This document shows, piece after piece, positions 1-5,567 of a stretch of 10,435 nt of DNA. Origin of the DNA: JANNHK01 sp034408875 (lineage in GTDB: Bacteria; Actinomycetota; Acidimicrobiia; IMCC26256; PALSA-610); the NCBI GenBank assembly GCA_034408875.1, contig JAWXCJ010000278.1, positions 1 through 10,435 on the forward strand, read 5' to 3'. The notes beneath the pieces were generated by a model that did no database searches, was not told the DNA's origin, and was given only the letters and a program-made list of their open reading frames with translations. Numbering within the stretch: the first letter of the stretch is position 1; every line of letters begins with the position of its first letter. Position numbers and translations under genes: made by a program.

Positions 1-4
1 CGAG

Positions 5-57
5 CCGAAATTGCGCCATCTGGCGACCGTTTCGGTCGCCGTACGGCGCAATTTCGG
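5..57. repeat. Left palindrome of an inverted pair flanking the AbiEi/DUF559 gene
   Basis: This is an imperfect palindrome centred on base 31. The outer arms CCGAAATTGCGCC (5-17) and GGCGCAATTTCGG (45-57) pair perfectly over 13 bp. The inner arms GGCGACCG (22-29) and CGGTCGCC (33-40) pair over 8 bp around a TTT loop, with a short unpaired bulge between the two stems. Its reverse complement closely matches the palindrome at 1023-1073, whose loop is AAA, so the two copies are inverted relative to each other. It lies about 50-70 bp before the start of the nuclease gene. It could be an element end, an operator, or a bidirectional terminator for a gene left of the window; no U-tract follows it. 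Confidence 0.85.
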
Positions 58-88
58 AATGAGCGGCGTGAGTGTCTCTCCTCGCGCG

Positions 89-94
89 TACATT
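89..94 (+). promoter_or_regulatory. Possible -10 element (TACATT) upstream of the AbiEi/DUF559 gene
   Basis: TACATT fits the actinobacterial TANNNT -10 pattern. It would give a transcript starting near base 101, about 15 nt before the ATG at 116. No convincing -35 hexamer is seen 16-18 bp upstream. The left palindrome lies just upstream of it, so the palindrome could act as an operator if the encoded winged-helix domain binds it. Confidence 0.2.
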
Positions 95-115
95 GCGCGC
101 GCTTCCCCATGACGA

Positions 116-1096
116 ATGGGGAAGGAAATGGAAAAACTCCTAGTACTGGCGGCAACGCAGTTCGGGCTCTTCACGCGACTCGATGCGCACGAACGTCGTG
201 TGAGCGACCACATGCTGCAAGCGCGGGTGCGAAACGGCTCACTCGAACAAATCGCGACCAATGTCTACCGGGTTGCGGGCTCGCCCAACAGTTGGCATCA
301 AGACGTTCTTGCGGCGTGTTGGGCGGGCGGACCGAGGTGTGTCGCGTCGCATCGCACGGCTTGCGTGCTCCACAGGTTCGACGGGTTCCGCGCCGGAATC
401 ATCGAAGTCACGGTGCCGCGGCCGCAACGGTTTCGGCGTACCGGCGTTGTCGTGCACCAGTCGACCGATCTGGTACCGGCCGACTGCATGTCGATCGGCC
501 CGATACCGGTCACGACGCCCGAACGCACGTTGATCGACTCGGGCATCGTCGCCGGGTACGACCGGCTGGAGGAGGCTTGGGACGGTGCCGAACGCGACCG
601 ACTCATCGTCACCGACGAACTCGAACGCCGACACACGCAGATTCGCCGGCGCGGTCGCAACGGTGCCGGGCCGAGCGGGGTTTGCATCGACCAGCGCCTC
701 GACGTGAACCCGCACTCCGTTCTCGAGCGTCGCTTTTTGCGGCTCCTCGACGATGCCGGTCTCCCGACTCCGGTGTGCCAGTACCCGATCAAGCTGATGA
801 GTGGCCGGACCGCCTATCTGGATTGTGCCCTTGTCGACCTCACACTTGGCTTCGAACTCGACGGCAACCATCACGCCACACCGAAGCGGCGGGCATCCGA
901 CAACCTGCGCAGCAGTGATTTGGCGGATCTGGGGTGGGATATTCGCCGGTTCACCTACGACCAAGTGATGCGGCACGGCGACGTCGTCGTCCGAAAAGTC
1001 CGGGCCGCGATCGCGACCCGCTCGAAATTGCGTCGCTCGGCGACCGAAACGGTCGCCGAATGGCGCAATTTCGGCGGCGGCGGTCTTAGGTGGTGA
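116..1096 (+). CDS. AbiEi-type winged-helix protein with DUF559/Vsr-like nuclease domain
   Basis: A 326-residue protein. Residues about 5-90 resemble the AbiEi_4 antitoxin winged-helix domain (FGLFTRLDA, NVYRVAGSP, VASHRTACVLHRFDG), and a middle region carries PVTTPERTLIDS. Residues about 200-300 resemble DUF559, a PD-(D/E)XK fold related to very-short-patch-repair nucleases. Candidate catalytic residues are E204 in LERRF, D236 in YLD, and E247 and D249 in FELDG, followed by GWDIRRFTYDQV. All are present, so the nuclease site looks intact. The start is uncertain: ATG 116 has no Shine-Dalgarno, while in-frame ATG 128 gives MEKLLVLAATQ, a more typical family start, but its GGAAGGA sits too close. 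Residues 303-320 are encoded by the right palindrome. No AbiEii-type nucleotidyltransferase toxin lies beside it, so the antitoxin label is only domain homology. The stop overlaps the convergent gene by 11 bp. Confidence 0.8.
   Translation: MGKEMEKLLVLAATQFGLFTRLDAHERRVSDHMLQARVRNGSLEQIATNVYRVAGSPNSWHQDVLAACWAGGPRCVASHRTACVLHRFDGFRAGIIEVTVPRPQRFRRTGVVVHQSTDLVPADCMSIGPIPVTTPERTLIDSGIVAGYDRLEEAWDGAERDRLIVTDELERRHTQIRRRGRNGAGPSGVCIDQRLDVNPHSVLERRFLRLLDDAGLPTPVCQYPIKLMSGRTAYLDCALVDLTLGFELDGNHHATPKRRASDNLRSSDLADLGWDIRRFTYDQVMRHGDVVVRKVRAAIATRSKLRRSATETVAEWRNFGGGGLRW
1023..1073. repeat. Right palindrome, encoding the tail of the nuclease gene
   Basis: This imperfect palindrome is centred on base 1048. 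The outer arms CGAAATTGCG (1023-1032) and CGCAATTTCG (1064-1073) pair over 10 bp. The inner arms TCGGCGACCG (1037-1046) and CGGTCGCCGA (1050-1059) pair over 10 bp around an AAA loop. It is the inverted counterpart of the palindrome at 5-57. It lies inside the open frame and encodes residues 303-320 (SKLRRSATETVAEWRNFG). The convergent gene on the other strand ends 13 bp beyond it, so it could also serve as a transcription stop signal for either strand, although no T-tract follows. Confidence 0.85.
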
Positions 1097-1535
1097 GTTG
1101 GGCGACCAGGAGGGCGACGATGGAGGCTTTGCCTCCGTTGCGTTCCCACTCGTCGCCGATGGCTTCGTGGTCGACGAGGCCGGCGTGGTCGGGGGCGAGA
1201 CCGAGCAGCGCGGTCGCGGCTGCGGCCAGCGCGGGCGGTTCGATCTCGTCGCCGTAGGCGGCAAAACACTCCAGGCCATCCCAGAGTGTGGCGGGGACGA
1301 GCTTTCCGTCCACCGACTGTTCGAAGACGTCGTAGTGCGTGAGCCCGGCGGGAATCGTGTAGTCGGCGACCGGATGCAGGCGGAACTCGAGGGTGAGGTC
1401 GAGCGGTTCGGGCGCGTCCATGAGCCACGTCTGCGAGCCGTTCACGTAGCTGTCGACGGGTGTTCCGAGCCGTTCGTCGAGGGCGGCGACGAGTTCGGGC
1501 GAGATCGTCCAGACGGTGGTGGGAACACGAGGCAT
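1086..1535 (-). CDS. Hypothetical protein, 149 residues
   Basis: I do not recognise this family. The start MPRVPTTVWTISPEL at 1535 is preferred to an upstream in-frame ATG at 1604, because that start would run across the beginning of the divergent acyltransferase gene and adds an Arg/Ser-rich stretch. The protein looks soluble and globular. It has a mixed N-terminal half with aromatic residues (SYVNGSQTWLMDAPEPLDL, HYDVFEQSVDGK), an Ala/Leu-rich stretch (ALAAAATALLGLAP), and a C-terminal segment with GDEWERNGGKAS. There is no signal peptide, transmembrane segment or obvious catalytic motif. It is convergent with the nuclease gene (11 bp overlap) and divergent from the acyltransferase gene with 41 bp between starts. 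A TACGGT hexamer lies 9 nt before its start. Neighbouring shadow frames have no family resemblance. Confidence 0.65.
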   Translation of the reverse strand: MPRVPTTVWTISPELVAALDERLGTPVDSYVNGSQTWLMDAPEPLDLTLEFRLHPVADYTIPAGLTHYDVFEQSVDGKLVPATLWDGLECFAAYGDEIEPPALAAAATALLGLAPDHAGLVDHEAIGDEWERNGGKASIVALLVAQLTT

Positions 1536-1541
1536 CGCCCG

Positions 1542-1570
1542 TAGACCGTAGCGACACCCGCACCTACGAT
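1542..1570 (+). promoter_or_regulatory. Candidate leaderless promoter of the acyltransferase operon
   Basis: TAGACC at 1542-1547 (4 of 6 matches to TTGACA), a 17-bp spacer, and TACGAT at 1565-1570 (4 of 6 to TATAAT, full TANNNT) form a sigma-70-like promoter. Only 6 nt separate the -10 from the ATG at 1577, so transcription would start at or within a base of the start codon. There is no room for a Shine-Dalgarno, which supports leaderless initiation. Confidence 0.45.
1545..1550 (-). promoter_or_regulatory. Possible -10 element (TACGGT) for the 149-residue hypothetical gene
   Basis: TACGGT on the minus strand ends 9 nt before the ATG at 1535 and fits TANNNT, giving a near-leaderless transcript. 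No good -35 is seen. It overlaps the proposed -35 of the divergent acyltransferase promoter, so the two transcripts may compete. Confidence 0.22.
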
Positions 1571-1576
1571 TCGGCC

Positions 1577-2962
1577 ATGACGACCTATGACCGCTTGAGC
1601 TCACTCGATGCCAGCTTCTTGCACATGGAGCGGCTCGAGTACCCGATGCACGTCGGTGCCCTCAGCGTGCTCGAGGGCGCCCCGTTCTTCGACGAGCGGG
1701 GGCGGTTCCGCATCCGGGAAGTGCGCGATCTCGTGCTGGCGCGCCTGCCGCTCATGCCGCGGTTCCGCAAGCGACTCATGCCGGTGCCGTACGAGCAGGG
1801 TCGCCCGATCTGGGTCGACGACGATCGCTTCGACATCACGTACCACGTGCGGCACACCGCGTTGCCGCGTCCGGGGACGTGGGAACAGCTCGTCGCGCTC
1901 ACGCAACGGGTGCAGGAACCGTTGCTCGATCGTGAGCGGCCGCTGTGGGAGTTGTGGTTCGTCGAGGGTCTCGAGGACGACCAGATCGGTCTCATCCAAA
2001 AGACGCACCACGCGCTGATCGACGGTGTCTCGGGTGTCGACGTCGCGACGATCCTGATGGACGCGTTACCCGACTACGAACCGCCGGGCACGATCGAGGA
2101 GTGGGAGGTGGAGTCCGCGCCCAGTCCGTCGCAACTGCTGGTCGACACGTGGCGCGAGCGTCTCACCGAGCCGGCCGAGATGGTGCGGTCGGTGCGCGCC
2201 GCGTTGCGGATACCGCGCCAGATGGTGCGGTCGATGAGCACGATGGTGACGCGCGAGACGATCGCACCGCAGACCACGATCAACGGCGTCACCGGACGTC
2301 ACCGGCAACTGTCGGTCGTGCGGGTCCCGCTCGCCGACGTGAAGGACGTGCGGCGCGGCCTCGGCGGGACCGTGAACGACGTCGTGCTCGCGGGCGTGGC
2401 CGGCGGCTTGAACCGTCTGTTCACGCATCGCGACGCGCCGATCGAGGGTGTGCGCCTGCGGGTGATGATTCCCGTGTCGGTGCGGTCCGACGACCAGCGC
2501 GGCTCACTCGGCAACAAAGTGTCGGCGATGTTCGTGTCGCTGCCGCTCGGCACGATGAAACCGGCCGAGCGCCTCGCCGCGATTCACGAACAGACGAAGA
2601 CGCTGAAGGAGAAGCAGCAGGCGGTCAGCGCCGACTTCCTCATCGGCATGACCGACTTCGTCGCGCCGACGTTGATGAGCCTGGCCGCCCGGGTCGTGCA
2701 CCGACAACGGTTCCTCAACCTGATCGTCACCAACGTGCCCGGCCCGCAGTTCCCGCTGTATCTGATGGGCGCCCGCATGTTGCAGGCCTACCCGATTGTC
2801 CCACTCACACGGAACCTCACCGTCGTGGTCGGCATCCTGTCGTACGACGGCATGATGCACTTCGGTGTGTGGGCCGACCGCGACGCGTTCGACGACCTCG
2901 AAGTGTTCGCGACGGGCATCGAGGACTCGTTCGCCGAAATGCGAAAGGTCGCGGCGCAATGA
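1577..2962 (+). CDS. WS/DGAT family wax ester synthase / diacylglycerol acyltransferase
   Basis: A 461-residue acyltransferase of the bifunctional wax ester synthase/acyl-CoA:diacylglycerol acyltransferase family, which transfers acyl groups from acyl-CoA to fatty alcohols or diacylglycerol to make storage lipid. The N-terminal WES domain begins LSSLDASFLHMERLEYPMHVG and includes PLMPRFRKRLM. The catalytic HHxxxDG motif is intact as HHALIDG at residues 144-150. The C-terminal domain has GGTVNDVVLAGV (N267, D268) and NVPGPQFPLYLMGA near residue 386. Length is typical for actinobacterial members. The ATG at 1577 is chosen because the family N-terminus begins directly after it and a promoter lies 6 nt upstream. 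Its stop overlaps the next start as ATGA, so it is the first gene of a coupled operon. Whether wax esters, triacylglycerol or another acyl ester is made cannot be read from the sequence. Confidence 0.93.
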   Translation: MTTYDRLSSLDASFLHMERLEYPMHVGALSVLEGAPFFDERGRFRIREVRDLVLARLPLMPRFRKRLMPVPYEQGRPIWVDDDRFDITYHVRHTALPRPGTWEQLVALTQRVQEPLLDRERPLWELWFVEGLEDDQIGLIQKTHHALIDGVSGVDVATILMDALPDYEPPGTIEEWEVESAPSPSQLLVDTWRERLTEPAEMVRSVRAALRIPRQMVRSMSTMVTRETIAPQTTINGVTGRHRQLSVVRVPLADVKDVRRGLGGTVNDVVLAGVAGGLNRLFTHRDAPIEGVRLRVMIPVSVRSDDQRGSLGNKVSAMFVSLPLGTMKPAERLAAIHEQTKTLKEKQQAVSADFLIGMTDFVAPTLMSLAARVVHRQRFLNLIVTNVPGPQFPLYLMGARMLQAYPIVPLTRNLTVVVGILSYDGMMHFGVWADRDAFDDLEVFATGIEDSFAEMRKVAAQ

Positions 2963-4383
2963 CCGAACTCTGGGAGCGCGACGCCTGGGAGATCGCCGAC
3001 GACGTGCGCGCCGGCCGGCTGTCGGCCGTGACTGTGCTCGACGTGTTCCTCGCGCGCATCGAGAAGTTCGACCCGGAGCTGAACGCGTTCTGCCACCTCG
3101 ACGTCGACGGGGCGCGTCGCCGCGCGGCCGAGATCGACGCGGAAGTTGTGCGCGGACACGACCCGGGCGTGTGGGCGGGCGTGCCGATGGGCGTGAAGGA
3201 ACTCGTCAAGGTCGCGGGCTGGCCCGACACCCACGGTTCGTTGCTGTACCGCGGCGAAGTCGCACGCGCCGACGCCACCGAAGCCGCGCGCCTGCGTGCG
3301 GCGGGCGCGGTCCTCGTCGGGCTCACGACTTCACCCGAGTTCGGTTCGACCAACTGGACCCGCACGTACCTGCACGGCATCACGCGCAACCCGTGGAACC
3401 CCGAGCGCACGCCGGGGGGTTCGTCGGGCGGTTCGGCGGCCGCGGTCGCGTCCGGCATGATGCCGATCTGCACGGGCAGCGACGGCGGCGGCTCCATTCG
3501 CATTCCCGCTTCGTACAGCGGGCTGTTCGGGTTCAAGGTCTCGTTCGGGCGCGTCGGGTCCGAGGGCCCGTTCGACAACGCGCTGATGTCGGTACCGGGC
3601 CCGATGTGCCGGTCGGTGCTCGACGCGGCGCGCTATGTCGATGCGATCGCGGGCCCGACCGTGATCGACCCGACATCGCTGCCCAAACCGAGTCGGTCCT
3701 ACGAGGACGCGCTGCGTTCGGGCGATGCGGTCAGGGCGCTCCGCGGCAAGCGCGCGGGCTGGTCGTCCACGCTCGGGTTCGCGGTGTGCGACTCCGAGGT
3801 CGCGAAGGTGGCGCACGAAGCTGCCCTCGCCCTCGCGGCCGAGGCGGGCATCACGCTGGTCGATATCGACCTCGACATCCCGAAGCCGGGAAGGGCGTGG
3901 GGACTCCTGTCGTCGGTCGACACCTCGAGCCACCACGCCGCCGCGGCGCGCGGCCGCCTCGACGAAGTCACGCCCGTCTCGCGCGGCGGGTTCGAAATGA
4001 TCGACCGCATGACGTCGGCCGACCTGCTGCGGGCGCTGCGGCGACGCGACGAGATCCTCGCCGCGATCGCCGCCGCGTTCGACGAAGTCGACTTCGTGAT
4101 GACGCCTACGACCGCGACGCCCGCCTTCAAGGCCGAAGGCCCGCCACCGTTGGAGATCGACGGGCAGCCGGTCGGCGGGATGGGTTCGGTTCCGTTCACG
4201 GCGCCGTTCAACGCGTCGGGTCAGCCCGCGGTCAGCATTCCGGCCGGTTTGTCGAGCGAAGGGTTGCCGATCGGTCTCCAGGTCGTGACCCGCCGCCACG
4301 ACGAGGAGCTGGTGCTGGCCTGCGGATTGGTCGCGGAGACGAACCGCCCGTGGCCGAAGCTCGCCCCTCTCGCATTCCGGTAA
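2959..4383 (+). CDS. Amidase-signature family hydrolase
   Basis: A 474-residue amidase-signature enzyme, hydrolysing a carboxamide or related C-N bond. The Ser-cisSer-Lys triad is complete: K80 in GVPMGVKELVK, S155 in the GGSSGGSAAAVASG signature, and nucleophile S179 in GSDGGGSIRIPAS. The 24-residue spacing between the serines matches known members such as FAAH. The C-terminal NASGQPAVSIPAG and GLPIGLQVV segments are also typical. The start codon overlaps the stop of the acyltransferase gene (ATGA), with only a weak AAGG 10 nt upstream, so translational coupling is likely. No gatB or gatC lies nearby, so it is probably not the GatA subunit of the tRNA amidotransferase. The substrate is unknown; the neighbours suggest an acyl amide or another amide nutrient. 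Confidence 0.92.
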   Translation: MTELWERDAWEIADDVRAGRLSAVTVLDVFLARIEKFDPELNAFCHLDVDGARRRAAEIDAEVVRGHDPGVWAGVPMGVKELVKVAGWPDTHGSLLYRGEVARADATEAARLRAAGAVLVGLTTSPEFGSTNWTRTYLHGITRNPWNPERTPGGSSGGSAAAVASGMMPICTGSDGGGSIRIPASYSGLFGFKVSFGRVGSEGPFDNALMSVPGPMCRSVLDAARYVDAIAGPTVIDPTSLPKPSRSYEDALRSGDAVRALRGKRAGWSSTLGFAVCDSEVAKVAHEAALALAAEAGITLVDIDLDIPKPGRAWGLLSSVDTSSHHAAAARGRLDEVTPVSRGGFEMIDRMTSADLLRALRRRDEILAAIAAAFDEVDFVMTPTTATPAFKAEGPPPLEIDGQPVGGMGSVPFTAPFNASGQPAVSIPAGLSSEGLPIGLQVVTRRHDEELVLACGLVAETNRPWPKLAPLAFR

Positions 4384-4384
4384 C

Positions 4385-4390
4385 TACTCT
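4385..4390 (+). promoter_or_regulatory. Possible internal -10 element (TACTCT) before the metallo-hydrolase gene
   Basis: TACTCT lies in the 14-nt gap after the amidase stop and ends 7 nt before the GTG at 4398, the distance expected for a leaderless start. No recognisable -35 is seen upstream. GGAG at 4392-4395 is only 2 nt from the GTG and too close for an ordinary ribosome site. Confidence 0.28.
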
Positions 4391-4397
4391 CGGAGCC

Positions 4398-5567
4398 GTG
4401 ACAGATACGGAGCCGACGGCACGGCCGCGGCCACCGAGGCAAGAACAAGAGGCGGCGTCCGAAGAGGTCACCGAGGTCGCGCCCGGCATTCTGCGCATGC
4501 AGTTGCCGATCTGGATGCCCGGTCTCGGTCACGTGAACATGTACGGGCTCGTCGACAAGCAGGGTCTTGCGGTCGTCGACCCCGGTCTGCCCGGGCCGCA
4601 GTCGTGGCGCGCGCTGAAGGCTCGGCTCAAGACCGCGGGCTTCAAGCTCAAAGACGTGCACACGGTTGTCGTCACCCACTCGCACCCCGACCACTTCGGC
4701 GGTGCCGGGCGCCTCGCGAAGGAGACGGGCGCCAAGGTCATCACGCATCACGCGTTCTCGACGTGGACGGTCAAGGGCCCGAGCCCGCAGCGGGCGCTCT
4801 CCGAGGGCGATGCGCGCCGGCTCGAGATGGAAGCGGCTGCGCTCGCGCAGGATCTCGACCTCGGGGAAGAGATCCCCACCATCGAAGATGTTCCGGACGT
4901 CATTCACGACGACACCGAGGAGACCGAAGCGACCTCGAGCATGTGGGGCGCGGTCACGCCGTGGGGAACCACAAACCAGGGTCCGCCGCTGAAGCGCAAG
5001 CTCATGATCCGCGCCATGCGCATGATGTTCGTGCCGCCGGAACCGACCGAGCGGCTGCACCACGGCAACCGAATGCGGCTCGCCGACCGCGACTTCTTCG
5101 TCGTGCACACGCCCGGCCACACCGTCGACCACCTGTGCGCGTGGGACCCGGAGACGGGCACGCTCCTCACCGGCGACCACGTGCTCCCGTCGATCACGCC
5201 GCACGTTTCGGGCGTGCGCAAGGCCGACTCGTTGAAGTCGTACCTCGCGACCCTCGACCTCGTTGCCCGGCTCGACGGCGTGAAGCTCGGGCTTCCCGCG
5301 CACGGCCATCCGTTCGCCGACGTTCCCGGGCGCGCGCAGGCGATCACCGAGCATCACTACGAACGCATGGATCTGCTGAAGCGGGCGTCGATCGCACTCG
5401 GAGATGCGACCGTCCCCGAGCTTTCGCACGAGGTCTTCCCGAAGCGGCATTGGGGCACGATGGCCGAGAGCGAGACGTTCGCCCACCTCGAGCACATGGT
5501 GCACGCCGGTGTCGCCGAACGCCGGGAAGCCGACGGCATGCTGCGCTACCGGGTGGAAGAGTCGTGA
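4398..5567 (+). CDS. Metallo-beta-lactamase-fold hydrolase, LACTB2-like
   Basis: A 389-residue MBL-fold hydrolase. After a charged, probably disordered N-terminus (about 25 residues), the domain begins EVAPGILRMQLPIWMPGLGH. The zinc-binding HxHxDH motif is THSHPDHFGG (H94, H96, D98, H99); further ligands are H241 in TPGHTVDH, D260 in TGDHVLP and H302 in LPAHGHP, so a dinuclear site is complete. Residues about 320-389 look like the winged-helix C-terminal domain of LACTB2-type members. An insertion around 150-225 contains SMWGAVTPWGTTNQG and a basic/Met-rich helix (KRKLMIRAMRMMF) that may shape a substrate pocket. The GTG at 4398 is the first plausible start after the amidase stop. Reaction class is hydrolysis of an ester, thioester or phosphodiester; the substrate is not identifiable. 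The stop overlaps the next gene as GTGA. Confidence 0.9.
   Translation: MTDTEPTARPRPPRQEQEAASEEVTEVAPGILRMQLPIWMPGLGHVNMYGLVDKQGLAVVDPGLPGPQSWRALKARLKTAGFKLKDVHTVVVTHSHPDHFGGAGRLAKETGAKVITHHAFSTWTVKGPSPQRALSEGDARRLEMEAAALAQDLDLGEEIPTIEDVPDVIHDDTEETEATSSMWGAVTPWGTTNQGPPLKRKLMIRAMRMMFVPPEPTERLHHGNRMRLADRDFFVVHTPGHTVDHLCAWDPETGTLLTGDHVLPSITPHVSGVRKADSLKSYLATLDLVARLDGVKLGLPAHGHPFADVPGRAQAITEHHYERMDLLKRASIALGDATVPELSHEVFPKRHWGTMAESETFAHLEHMVHAGVAERREADGMLRYRVEES

Larger units (their letters stand above)
5..1073. mobile_element. Candidate palindrome-bounded module carrying an AbiEi/DUF559 gene
   Basis: A single gene lies between two long palindromes in inverted orientation, so the segment has the form of a roughly 1.07 kb unit with palindromic terminal inverted repeats. 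The right end lies inside the coding sequence. No transposase of a known family is present; the only candidate enzyme is the encoded nuclease-fold protein. Target-site duplication cannot be judged, because only four bases are visible left of the first arm. The gene also uses more A/T-rich codons near its start (AAA, CTA, GTA) than its neighbours, weakly consistent with transfer. Mobility is an inference from architecture only. Confidence 0.35.

Noticed and set aside
5..57. Left palindrome as a simple intrinsic terminator
   Set aside because: The stem is strong but no T-tract follows on either strand, and an inverted near-copy flanks the far side of the gene; terminator function is not excluded but does not explain the pair.
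109..918. A plus-strand frame starting at ATG 109 overlapping the nuclease gene
   Set aside because: Composition is Arg/Thr/His/Pro-rich, typical of a shifted frame, and the overlapping 116-1096 frame has clear domain motifs.
955..1563. A minus-strand frame of about 200 codons containing PKLRHSATVSVAERRNFE
   Set aside because: Arg-rich shadow frame; the peptide comes from reading the right palindrome on the opposite strand and only illustrates its symmetry.
2959..4383. Amidase as GatA of the glutamyl-tRNA amidotransferase
   Set aside because: No gatB or gatC adjacent; the operon partners are an acyltransferase and hydrolases, so a general amidase is more likely.
1945..5567. Very long plus-strand open frames (about 800-900 codons) running through the acyltransferase, amidase and hydrolase genes in a shifted frame
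   Set aside because: Their shifted parts are Arg/Pro/Ala-rich with no family resemblance; they are high-GC shadow frames joined by chance to the real genes downstream.
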